DNA of 64,000 nt from Prevotella sp. (GTDB taxonomy: Bacteria > Bacteroidota > Bacteroidia > Bacteroidales > Bacteroidaceae), in assembly GCA_017460515.1 (NCBI GenBank), contig JAFUAY010000038.1, positions 1-64,000 of the forward strand, given 5' to 3'. A program made the position numbers and the translations under genes. The notes under the pieces are model-generated. The model saw nothing but the letters and a program-made list of their open reading frames with translations. It had not been told where the DNA came from and ran no database searches. Of this stretch, positions 8,619-16,724 are shown piece by piece (positions within the stretch are counted from its first letter, which is position 1; the number at the start of each line of letters is the position of its first letter).

Positions 8619-10148
8619 TCAGCGGAAGTATTTCTTCCCGTTTTCAATAAACAGCTGTCGGGTTGTCGACGAGGGCAGACGCATGCCGTTCAGTCCGTAT
8701 CTGCCACAGGCTGCGGGAACTGGCAGGCGGGGTAGGGTGATGGCTGCCTCGTTGTCATAGGCAGGCATGAAGATGACCTCACCCAAGCTGCTGTCGTCGT
8801 TCTTATGGAAAATGACGCTTTCAATCTGTTCTTCCGTCTGACTGCTCACGCTCCATTTATTGTTCTGGGCATAGACCGTGAGCTTGGAATTGTTGTAGAG
8901 GTCGTAGGGCTGACCGTCGAAGCCATTGTTCAGGAACGTGTTCCCGCCCGGACTCTTGACATCACTGGCAGTGGGCTGTCCGACGTTGACATCCTTACAG
9001 CCGATGATTGTGATGCCCCAGATATTGCCCTCGATATGGTTGCCGGCAATCACCGCAGTGGTCATGGCGTAGGGGTCGTAGAGACTGATGCCGCTACCGC
9101 CATTCATGGGGTTGGCCTCGTGGTTGTTGTCGCGGATATGATTCTGCTCAATACGGATATTGACAGGTCCTACGGTGCCGATACCATAGCGGTTGTGAGT
9201 AATCTGGCAGTCCTTGACCAGCACTTCGGTGTCAGGGAATGCCGAGAAATTGGAGATGCCGATGCCTCCCACCATATTATTTATGGTCTGACTGGTGGAG
9301 TCGCCCTCGACGATACAGCCGTCAATGGTGACCTTTGAGGCGGTGATATTGATCTGCGGGATGTTCCGGTTGTCGGTGGAATTGCGCTTCAGCTGACAAC
9401 GACTGATGGTCATGGGCTGGCTGGCGTTGGCAGCACTGCCGATGGCAGCACGCTTGCAGGTCTCGAACAGACAGTCCCTGATCAGGCTCTCCTGACCGTT
9501 GGTGATGAAATAAAGGGCTGCTGCCGACGTGCCGGTATGGTTGGTGAACGTGCAGTTCTCAACCTCGATGGCGCCAGTGGACATGGATTCTACGCCAACA
9601 TAATCGAACGTGACATTGCGGAAACGGGCTCCTTGTGTGTTGTTCACTTTAATAGAATAAGGTGTGGCCAGTTCGTGGGCACGGGTGAACGTGGTGCGAC
9701 TGCCGTCGCTGACCGTGAAATCGGCTTCTCCCTTGATGACAAGCGTCACCTGGTCTTCGAATTTCACGATGACATTCTCGTCGAGTACAAAGCGGTCGGA
9801 CTCGGCAATCGTGTCGTTTCGTTCTACAAGATAATAACCTGGCGCACCGTCTACATAAGTTACGCCAAACTCTGGAAGTTGTGCAAGCGTGGCAAAACTG
9901 TAGGTCGTGCCGTTGCCTGCTGTCTGCTTGCCTGGGGCGTTATGACGGGCCTGAACCGTTGTAGCATGGTCAGCATCGGCTCGCCAGGTCTCATCGCTGA
10001 TGCCGGCGGCTTTCGTTGCAGACAACGTGGCCACACTCAATACGGAGATGAGCACCTCACGTCCCAAACAGGCAAAGAGGGAGTAGCCTTTCCGCTGGAA
10101 TTGACGGAAGACAATCACCTCACGCTTTTGGAAATTTGGTTTGTACAT
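8619..10148 (-). CDS. Right-handed beta-helix surface protein with extended signal region
   Basis: 509 aa. Residues about 12-48 (FRQFQRKGYSLFACLGREV and the hydrophobic stretch after it) form an unusually long, positively charged leader of a type seen at the N-terminus of Bacteroidales cobalamin-type TonB receptors. Residues about 100-420 show repeated short beta-strand units with Asn/Gly turns (for example VENCTFTN, IRDCLFET, ISRCQLKR, IDGCIVEG, VKDCQITHN), a parallel beta-helix as in pectate-lyase-like proteins. The C-terminus (YGLNGMRLP ... QLFIENGKKYFR) resembles a T9SS sorting tail. No catalytic residues can be assigned; it may bind or cleave glycans or be an adhesin. Confidence 0.75.
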   Translation of the reverse strand: MYKPNFQKREVIVFRQFQRKGYSLFACLGREVLISVLSVATLSATKAAGISDETWRADADHATTVQARHNAPGKQTAGNGTTYSFATLAQLPEFGVTYVDGAPGYYLVERNDTIAESDRFVLDENVIVKFEDQVTLVIKGEADFTVSDGSRTTFTRAHELATPYSIKVNNTQGARFRNVTFDYVGVESMSTGAIEVENCTFTNHTGTSAAALYFITNGQESLIRDCLFETCKRAAIGSAANASQPMTISRCQLKRNSTDNRNIPQINITASKVTIDGCIVEGDSTSQTINNMVGGIGISNFSAFPDTEVLVKDCQITHNRYGIGTVGPVNIRIEQNHIRDNNHEANPMNGGSGISLYDPYAMTTAVIAGNHIEGNIWGITIIGCKDVNVGQPTASDVKSPGGNTFLNNGFDGQPYDLYNNSKLTVYAQNNKWSVSSQTEEQIESVIFHKNDDSSLGEVIFMPAYDNEAAITLPRLPVPAACGRYGLNGMRLPSSTTRQLFIENGKKYFR

Positions 10149-10173
10149 TTGTTTTGATAATTATTATAAAGAA

Positions 10174-10202
10174 TGAAAATCCCGTCCGGGAGGGGCGGGA
10201 TT
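10174..10202 (-). terminator. Terminator of the DUF3127 gene
   Basis: Stem AATCCCG/CGGGATT (10196-10202 with 10178-10184) plus GC-rich loop, starting 22 bp after the stop at 10224 and followed on the minus strand by a T run (10174-10177). Confidence 0.75.
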
Positions 10203-10223
10203 GATGCCTTGCGTTGCGATGGC

Positions 10224-10640
10224 TTAGAAGGGCAGGTCGTCGGCAGCACTTTCACCGGCAGGCTCCTGAGCGGGAGGGAAGGGGGCTGCGGCAGCCTGTG
10301 CATCACCGCCCATGGGCTGCTGGGGCGCAAAGGGAGTGGCTGCGGGGACGCTGCCAGCCTGAGGCACCTGACCGCGCATGATGTTGTAGGCACGGATCTC
10401 GTTGAACCAACGTCCGTTGTATTCATGTGCATCAATATCGAACTGAACGGTAATCTCTTCACCGGGCTGAATATTGAACTGCTTGATGCGATCCTCGCCG
10501 AAGATACGGAAGAGCATCTTACGTGGGTACTGGCCTGGAACTTCAATAACGTATTCCTGACTCATCCAAGGGTTGCCAGTGCGAGCTGATACACCGCTGT
10601 TTGCCTGAAGAATGGCAATAACTTTTCCTGTTAAATCCAT
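10224..10640 (-). CDS. DUF3127 OB-fold protein with SSB-like acidic tip
   Basis: 138 aa from ATG 10640 (MDLTGKVIAIL); the frame continues upstream into AT-rich leader without family resemblance. Residues 1-85 match DUF3127, an OB-fold family in Bacteroidetes phages and chromosomes: GVSARTGNPWMSQEYV, YPRKMLFRIFGEDRI, EYNGRWFNEIRAY. The rest is a Pro/Ala/Gln linker ending in DDLPF, the same layout as the protein-recruiting tip of single-stranded DNA-binding protein (D-D-I-P-F). It is therefore plausibly a ssDNA-binding protein of replication or repair, but classical SSB motifs are not evident. It diverges from dnaN. Confidence 0.8.
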   Translation of the reverse strand: MDLTGKVIAILQANSGVSARTGNPWMSQEYVIEVPGQYPRKMLFRIFGEDRIKQFNIQPGEEITVQFDIDAHEYNGRWFNEIRAYNIMRGQVPQAGSVPAATPFAPQQPMGGDAQAAAAPFPPAQEPAGESAADDLPF

Positions 10641-10730
10641 AAGTAAATATTGTTTTTTATCTTGTTTTTTTTGAAATCGCATGCGAAATTACTAAAATAG
10701 TTTGAAAAGAAGAAAAAAAATCGCCATATT

Positions 10731-10762
10731 TTTGTTAATCACACAATATTTTTGTATTTTTG
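10731..10762 (+). promoter_or_regulatory. dnaN promoter
   Basis: TTTG at 10731-10734, 20-bp spacer, TATTTTTG at 10755-10762. A second TATTTTTG sits directly upstream at 10747-10754. The leader to the ATG is about 35 bp. Confidence 0.75.
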
Positions 10763-10797
10763 TACTCCAAAATGAACTAATACATAATAAGAATAAT

Positions 10798-11922
10798 ATG
10801 AGATTTACAGTTTCAAGTACAGCCCTTGGCAATCGTCTTGTGGCTCTTTCAAGAGTGATTAACAGTAAAAACTCGTTGCCAATCCTTGGCGATTTCCTGT
10901 TCGAGATTGTTGACGGACAGCTGAAACTGACTGCTTCAGACAGTGAGGTGGTCATGAAGACATCCATGGAACTGAACGAGAATGACGGTAATGGCCGCTT
11001 CTGCGTAGGCAATCACGACCTGCTGGAAGCCGTGAAGGGCATTTCAGAACAGCCCATCACCTTCGACGTGAACCAGGGTGAGAACATTGCCCGCATCAGC
11101 TATCAGAACGGTATGTTCTCACTGCCCATCGAGAATGCCGACGAATATCCCGTCGCACAGGAAGTAAGCGAGAGTGCTACCGTGATCAGTATCAGCACTC
11201 AGCTGCTGGGTGAGAATATCAACCGCTCCATCTTCGCAACCGCTCAGGACGAGCTGCGCCCTGTGATGAACGGTATCTATTTCGACCTGACGCCCGACTG
11301 TCTGGCAGTAGTGGCCAGTGACGGTCACAAGCTGGTGAGAAACAAGATCTTCTCAGTGAAGAGTGAGGTGCCTGCTGCCTTCATCCTGCCGAAGAAGCCC
11401 GCTACCATCCTGAAGAATGCGCTGGGCAAGAACGGCGGTGACGTGGTGATCCGCTTTGACGAGCGCAATGCCGAGATCAACTATGAGGATGGTCAGATCA
11501 TCTGCCGACTCATTGAGGGCCGTTATCCCAACTATAACTCAGTGATCCCACAGAGCAATCCTAACCAGCTGACCGTGGACCGCGTAGGACTGCTTTCAGC
11601 ATTGCGCCGCGTACAGCCGTTCTCGAACGATTCGAGCAACCTGATCCGCTTCCATGTGGAAAACGGTACGCTGCAGTTGGATGCCGAGGACTATGACTTC
11701 TCAAAGACGGCTACAGAGCGCATGGCGTGCGACTATAACGGCATGCCGATGAGCATTGGCTTCAAGGGCTCTTCGTTCATTGAAATCCTGAATAACTTCG
11801 ATTGCGAACAGGTGGTCGTACAGCTGGCCGATCCCAGCCGCGCAGGTCTGGTACTGCCTTCAGAGCAGCCTGAGAACCAGGATGTGCTGATGCTGATGAT
11901 GCCCATGCTGATTAATGACTGA
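10798..11922 (+). CDS. dnaN: DNA polymerase III beta subunit (sliding clamp)
   Basis: 374 aa from ATG 10798 (MRFTVSSTALGNRLVAL), the usual length; the frame is open 32 codons upstream but this covers the promoter. Three repeated clamp domains are recognisable: residues 1-120 (VISRVINSKNSLPIL), 125-245 (NRSIFATAQDELRPVMNGI) and 250-374 ending LVLPSEQPENQDVLMLMMPM. The dimeric ring tethers polymerase to DNA. Ends in TGA, showing that UGA is used as a stop in this genome. It leads a short group with the downstream exonuclease and coaBC. Confidence 0.97.
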   Translation: MRFTVSSTALGNRLVALSRVINSKNSLPILGDFLFEIVDGQLKLTASDSEVVMKTSMELNENDGNGRFCVGNHDLLEAVKGISEQPITFDVNQGENIARISYQNGMFSLPIENADEYPVAQEVSESATVISISTQLLGENINRSIFATAQDELRPVMNGIYFDLTPDCLAVVASDGHKLVRNKIFSVKSEVPAAFILPKKPATILKNALGKNGGDVVIRFDERNAEINYEDGQIICRLIEGRYPNYNSVIPQSNPNQLTVDRVGLLSALRRVQPFSNDSSNLIRFHVENGTLQLDAEDYDFSKTATERMACDYNGMPMSIGFKGSSFIEILNNFDCEQVVVQLADPSRAGLVLPSEQPENQDVLMLMMPMLIND

Positions 11923-11948
11923 TACGGAGAATTCAGAACTGAGAGTTT

Positions 11949-12815
11949 ATGAAACTGAATTTAAAGAAACCGCTTGTAATATTTGACTTGGAGACCACGG
12001 GACTTGATGTTGTCAAGGACCGTGTGATCCAATTATCGTTCATTAAAGTCTATCCTGACGGAAAAGAGGAGAGGGGCGACTATCTGATCAATCCGGAATG
12101 TCATATCATGCCTGTCATCACACAGCTGACCGGCATCTCAGATGAGACGGTCAAGGACAAGCCCACTTTCAAACAGCTGGCGAAGACGCTTGACGAGAAG
12201 TTCAGTGGTAGTGATTTTGCAGGATTCAACTCCAATTATTTCGATATACCGATGCTGGCAGAAGAGTTCCTGCGGGCCGGTATAGACTTTGACTTCTCAA
12301 AGAGCCGACTGATTGATGCCTGCACAATCTTTAAGAAGATGGAACGCAGGAACCTGGCCGCTGCCTATAAGTTCTACTGCGGACATAAGATGGAGGAAGA
12401 CTTCGAAGCCCATCGTGCCGACCAGGACACAGAGGCTACCTACAGGGTGCTGATGGGACAGCTGGACTACTATACGGAAGAGAAACAGCGCGCACTGGGT
12501 GAAGATCCGGAGGGACGCGTGCTCCAGAACGATATGGACTGTCTGGCGGAATTCTCAAAGGCCAACAACAATGTAGACTTCGCCGGACGTATCGTCTGGG
12601 GAGAGGCAAAGGATGCCCAGGGCAACGTGATTCTGGACAAGGACGGAAAGCCGCAGATGGTGGAATACTTCAACTTCGGCAAGCATAAGGGAAAGACGGT
12701 TGCCGAGGTGCTGCGCTTCGATACCGGCTACTATGGCTGGATGATGGCAGGTGATTTCTCGAACAACACCAAGCAGGTATTGACACGCATCCGTCTGCGT
12801 GAGGCAAAGAAATAA
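11949..12815 (+). CDS. DnaQ-type 3'-5' exonuclease with C-terminal DUF3820-like domain
   Basis: 288 aa. Residues 1-180 form a DEDDh exonuclease: ExoI FDLETTGLD, ExoII GFNSNYFDIP, ExoIII HRADQDTEAT, giving Asp, Glu, Asp, His, Asp in the right order. Residues about 205-288 (YFNFGKHKGKTVAEVL and GYYGWMMAGDFSNNTK) resemble the small DUF3820/QSregVF_b domain, often fused to or paired with exonucleases in Bacteroidetes. It may proofread or process DNA ends; placed 26 bp after dnaN, probably the same transcript. Not the classical polymerase III epsilon by this extra domain alone. Confidence 0.88.
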   Translation: MKLNLKKPLVIFDLETTGLDVVKDRVIQLSFIKVYPDGKEERGDYLINPECHIMPVITQLTGISDETVKDKPTFKQLAKTLDEKFSGSDFAGFNSNYFDIPMLAEEFLRAGIDFDFSKSRLIDACTIFKKMERRNLAAAYKFYCGHKMEEDFEAHRADQDTEATYRVLMGQLDYYTEEKQRALGEDPEGRVLQNDMDCLAEFSKANNNVDFAGRIVWGEAKDAQGNVILDKDGKPQMVEYFNFGKHKGKTVAEVLRFDTGYYGWMMAGDFSNNTKQVLTRIRLREAKK

Positions 12816-12831
12816 GAAGCCTACCCTAAAC

Positions 12832-12858
12832 CCCCTCCCCAAGAGAGGGGCTTTTTAA
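12832..12858 (+). terminator. Possible terminator between exonuclease and coaBC
   Basis: Stem CCCCTC/GAGGGG (12832-12837 and 12845-12850) followed by CTTTTTAAA, 17 bp after the exonuclease stop. Short stem but a good T run. coaBC begins 14 bp further on, so termination may be partial. Confidence 0.55.
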
Positions 12859-12871
12859 ACACAAGAAGGAC

Positions 12872-14074
12872 ATGCTAAAAGGAAAGAAAATTGTATTGGG
12901 CATAACCGGCTCGATAGCTGCTTACAAGGCTTGCTATATCATCCGCGGACTCATCAAGGCCGGAGCAGAGGTACAGGTGGTGATCACGCCTGCAGGAAAG
13001 GAGTTTATCACACCTATCACCCTGTCGGCACTCACACAGAAACCCGTGGTCAGCGAGTTCTTCTCCCAGCGTGACGGAACATGGAACAGTCATGTGAAGC
13101 TGGGATTATGGGCCGACGCGATGCTCATAGCGCCCTGTACTGCCTCAACGTTGGGAAAGATGGCTAACGGCATTGCTGACAATATGCTGATTACGACCTA
13201 TCTCTCCATGAAGGCTCCGGTGTTCATTGCGCCCGCGATGGACCTGGACATGTATCAGCATCCCACGACGCAACAGAACATGGAACGGCTGAAAGGGTTC
13301 GGCAATCAGATCATTGAACCACAGAGCGGCTTCCTGGCCAGTGGACTGGAAGGAAAGGGTCGCATGGAGGAACCGGAACAGATTGTGGCTTTCCTGGATG
13401 ACTACTTTGAAAAGAAAGACTTGAAGGGCAAGCATATCATGATTACTGCCGGTCCGACCTATGAGAAAATTGATCCCGTTCGCTTTATAGGCAACTACAG
13501 CAGTGGGAAAATGGGATTCTCACTGGCAGAGGAGTGCGCACGAAGAGGGGCCGAAGTCACCCTGATAGCAGGACCTGTCAATGCGCGGCTCTCACTGCAA
13601 AACAGTCAGCGTATCAACAAGATTGACGTGGAAAGCTGTAGGCAGATGCATGAGGCGGCAGTGAGGGAGTACCAGCATGCCGATGCAGCCATCCTCTGTG
13701 CAGCGGTGGCCGACTTCCGTCCGGCAGAGACGGCATCGCAGAAAATAAAACGCGTAGGACAGGAAATGGATATTCATCTGGTATCGAATCCTGATATTGC
13801 CGCTGAACTGGGAAAGATGAAAACCGGAACGCAGCGACTGGTGGGCTTTGCCCTGGAGACCAACGATGAACAGCAGAATGCTGAAAAGAAACTGGCAAAG
13901 AAAAATCTGGATTTCATTGTCCTGAACTCCCTGCGCAATGAGGGAACTTGTTTTAAGAGTGATGATAATCAGATCAGTATTATCTCGAAAGAGGGCAGGG
14001 TAGACTATGAGAAGAAATCAAAGCAAGAGGTGGCATGCGATATTATCGATGCACTCGTGGAGATACTCCAATAG
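12872..14074 (+). CDS. coaBC: Bifunctional phosphopantothenoylcysteine decarboxylase / phosphopantothenate-cysteine ligase
   Basis: 400 aa, standard length. CoaC half (1-185): LGITGSIAAYKAC, the catalytic-His segment TWNSHVKLGLWADAM, CTASTLGKMANGIADNML for FMN binding, PAMDLDMY in place of the PAMNxxMW motif, and SGLEGKGRM in the substrate clamp, where E. coli has a Cys two residues before Gly; I see Ser. CoaB half (190-400): ITAGPTYEKIDPVRFI, NYSSGKMG. It converts 4'-phosphopantothenate to 4'-phosphopantetheine in CoA synthesis. coaBC-porD-recN is a conserved Bacteroidetes gene order. CoA also supplies the arm for the NRPS carriers further along. Confidence 0.96.
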   Translation: MLKGKKIVLGITGSIAAYKACYIIRGLIKAGAEVQVVITPAGKEFITPITLSALTQKPVVSEFFSQRDGTWNSHVKLGLWADAMLIAPCTASTLGKMANGIADNMLITTYLSMKAPVFIAPAMDLDMYQHPTTQQNMERLKGFGNQIIEPQSGFLASGLEGKGRMEEPEQIVAFLDDYFEKKDLKGKHIMITAGPTYEKIDPVRFIGNYSSGKMGFSLAEECARRGAEVTLIAGPVNARLSLQNSQRINKIDVESCRQMHEAAVREYQHADAAILCAAVADFRPAETASQKIKRVGQEMDIHLVSNPDIAAELGKMKTGTQRLVGFALETNDEQQNAEKKLAKKNLDFIVLNSLRNEGTCFKSDDNQISIISKEGRVDYEKKSKQEVACDIIDALVEILQ

Positions 14075-14110
14075 GGTAAGCCCTGAATACGATTCGAAAA
14101 AACTGTCCGT

Positions 14111-15013
14111 ATGAGAAGAATCCTGTTAGTCGTTTCATTCCTTTCCGTCATCAGCACGGCCGTAGCACAGGAACTGTTGGCAAAAGTGAATATCAACCAC
14201 CAGCAGATACAAGGCACGGATGCCTCGGTATTTGAAAACCTGCAGCAGACCCTGGAGCAGTTTATCAACGAGCACCAGTGGACGGCCTTGCAGTTCCAGC
14301 AGAACGAACGTATACAATGTACGTTCAACCTGACGGTCACCAAGTATGACCAGAGTGCCAACCGCTTCTCGTGTACTGCACTGATACAGGCCAACCGACC
14401 GGTTTATAACTCGGCATATACCACCACCTTATATAATAATAGAGACAAGAACTTTGATTTCGAATTTGCACAGTTCGACCAGCTGAACTATAACGACGAG
14501 TATGTTGATAATCAGTTGACTGCCCTTGTAGCCTATTATGCCTACCTGATCATCGGGTTAGACCTGGACAGCTTTGCTCCGATGGGAGGTACCGACGTGT
14601 TGTACCGTTGCATGAACCTGGTGAATAATGCACAGAACCTGGACTTCCCCGGATGGAAATCATTTGAAGACTCGCGTAACCGTTTCGCACTGATCAATGA
14701 CTATCTGGACGAGGCGATGAAGCCCTTCAGACAACTGCAATATGATTACTACAGGAAGGGACTGGACGAGATGGCTCAGAATGTGGAGCGCGGACGAACA
14801 AATATCACGACGGCCTTGGAGACAGGACTGAAGAAGGCGCATGAAGACAAACCACTGAGTCTGCTGCCACAGATATGGACTGACTACAAGAAAGATGAGT
14901 TGGCTAATATATATAAAGGCAAAGGCACCCAGAAAGAGAAGCAAAGCGTCTATGACATCCTTTTCGGACTGAATGCCTCACAAAGCAATACGTGGAATAA
15001 AATCAAGCAATAA
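14111..15013 (+). CDS. porD: DUF4835 protein, type IX secretion component PorD
   Basis: 300 aa. Signal peptide (residues 1-20, ending AVAQ), then AKVNINHQQIQGTDASVFEN, a conserved start of the DUF4835 family annotated as PorD of the type IX secretion/gliding machinery. The body is rich in Tyr, Asn and Gln, with YYAYLIIGLDLDSF in the middle, as is usual. Position between coaBC and recN is the family's standard neighbourhood. It acts at the periplasm/outer membrane; its exact role in T9SS is not settled. Presence fits the T9SS-like C-terminal tails on the beta-helix protein and the xylanase in this window. Confidence 0.85.
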   Translation: MRRILLVVSFLSVISTAVAQELLAKVNINHQQIQGTDASVFENLQQTLEQFINEHQWTALQFQQNERIQCTFNLTVTKYDQSANRFSCTALIQANRPVYNSAYTTTLYNNRDKNFDFEFAQFDQLNYNDEYVDNQLTALVAYYAYLIIGLDLDSFAPMGGTDVLYRCMNLVNNAQNLDFPGWKSFEDSRNRFALINDYLDEAMKPFRQLQYDYYRKGLDEMAQNVERGRTNITTALETGLKKAHEDKPLSLLPQIWTDYKKDELANIYKGKGTQKEKQSVYDILFGLNASQSNTWNKIKQ

Positions 15014-15026
15014 TCGATATCTCGAA

Positions 15027-16685
15027 ATGCTAAAGCATCTATATATCAAAAACTATACCCTTATTGATGAACTTGACATCTCGTTTGAGAAGGGATTCTC
15101 CGTGATTACCGGTGAGACGGGAGCAGGTAAGAGTATTATTCTTGGCGCTATCGGACTGTTGTTAGGACAACGGGCAGATTCGAAAGCCATCAAGAGCGGA
15201 ACAGACCGTTGTGTGGTGGAGGCTCATTTCGACCTTTCACGCTATCATCTGAATGACTTCTTTGAGACAAATGACATCGAGCAGGATGCAGAAGATACAA
15301 TTGTCAGACGCGAGTTGACAGCTGCGGGGAAGAGTCGTGCCTTTATCAATGACACACCCGTATCGCTTGCACAGATGAAAGAGCTGGGCGAACGGTTGGT
15401 TGACGTACATTCGCAGCACCAGAACCTGTTGCTCACTCATCAGGACTTTCAGATAGAGGTGGTAGATATTCTGGCAAATGACGGCAAGGAACTGGAGGCC
15501 TATCGTCAGACTTATACTGAATATCAGGACGTTGCTCGACAGTTGGAGCAGCTGCGGGAGGAAATAGACATGAACGCCCGTGAGGCTGACTTCATCCGTT
15601 TCCAGTTTGAGGAACTATCGGCGGCAAAACTCGTGGCTGGTGAACAGGAGGAACTGGAGCAGCAGAGTGATCGCATGACCCATTCGGAGGACATCAAACA
15701 GGCTCTCTACATTGCTGATACTGCCTTCTCAGGCGAGGGCGAGAACGTGCTTAGCGAGTTGTCGAGAGCAGTGAAAGCGCTGAGCTCGATTGAGAAGGTG
15801 TTCCCCGATGTGTCAGAACTGGCGGAACGCATGGAGAGCAGCTATATAGAACTGAAAGACCAGGCCAGCGAAGTGTCGGGCATGTTGGAGGATATTGACT
15901 TCGATCCTTCAGAACTGGATGCCGTCAACAACCGACTGGATAAAATCTACGACCTTCAGAAGAAATACCACGCTGACTCTATTGAACAGCTGTTGAGCAT
16001 ACAGGATGAGCTGGGCAGCAAACTGAACCATATTGAGAATAGTGATGAGGCCGTAGCGGAACTGGAGCAGCAGTTGGCAACACTTGCAGAGCGCTGTCAG
16101 AAGCAGGCCGACGCACTGACCAAGAAAAGAGAGCAGGCTGCGCGAGTGATTGAGAAGACACTGTTGAGCAGACTGGTATTGCTGGGCATGCCCCATGTGC
16201 GCTTCGAGATCAATATCACGAAGGACAAACTGCACAGCAACGGACAGGATAAGGTGGCATTCCTCTTCAGTGCCAACACATCGACACCCTTGCAGCCCGT
16301 CTCGCAGGTAGCGTCGGGAGGTGAGATAGCACGAGTGATGCTTGCCATCAAAGCCATGATCAGTGGTGTGGTGAAGTTGCCGACGATTATCTTTGACGAG
16401 ATTGACACCGGAGTGAGTGGAAAGATTGCTGAGCAGATGGCACAAATCATGTATGAGATGGGACAGCAGGAGCGTCAGGTCATCAGTATCACCCATCTGC
16501 CGCAGATAGCCGCTTTAGGGGCAAATCATTATAAAGTGTATAAAGAGGAAACCGCCAAGGGAACAACCAGCCACATGGTGCAGTTGACGGCCGATGAGCG
16601 TATAGACGAGATTGCACAGATGCTGAGTGGCAGCAATGTGAGTGAGGCTGCCATAGAGAATGCCCGCCAGTTGTTGAAGAGATAG
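15027..16685 (+). CDS. recN: DNA repair protein RecN
   Basis: 552 aa from ATG 15027 (MLKHLYIKNYTLIDELD), 13 bp after porD; an upstream in-frame ATG at 14973 lies inside porD and is rejected. SMC-like ABC ATPase: Walker A GETGAGKSIIL, coiled-coil arms about 160-370, signature VASGGEIARVMLA, Walker B TIIFDEIDTGVSG, then the ISITHLPQIAA switch. RecN holds DNA ends together early in double-strand break repair. Confidence 0.97.
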   Translation: MLKHLYIKNYTLIDELDISFEKGFSVITGETGAGKSIILGAIGLLLGQRADSKAIKSGTDRCVVEAHFDLSRYHLNDFFETNDIEQDAEDTIVRRELTAAGKSRAFINDTPVSLAQMKELGERLVDVHSQHQNLLLTHQDFQIEVVDILANDGKELEAYRQTYTEYQDVARQLEQLREEIDMNAREADFIRFQFEELSAAKLVAGEQEELEQQSDRMTHSEDIKQALYIADTAFSGEGENVLSELSRAVKALSSIEKVFPDVSELAERMESSYIELKDQASEVSGMLEDIDFDPSELDAVNNRLDKIYDLQKKYHADSIEQLLSIQDELGSKLNHIENSDEAVAELEQQLATLAERCQKQADALTKKREQAARVIEKTLLSRLVLLGMPHVRFEINITKDKLHSNGQDKVAFLFSANTSTPLQPVSQVASGGEIARVMLAIKAMISGVVKLPTIIFDEIDTGVSGKIAEQMAQIMYEMGQQERQVISITHLPQIAALGANHYKVYKEETAKGTTSHMVQLTADERIDEIAQMLSGSNVSEAAIENARQLLKR

Positions 16686-16724
16686 TGGCACTATTATTAA
16701 TAAAAAAAACGATTCAGACGAAAC

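Noticed and set aside
12832..12858. REP element recognised by the RAYT
   Set aside because: C-rich hairpin followed by a T run at the end of a gene is explained by a terminator; similarity to the iorA-iorB hairpins is only a short C/G run.
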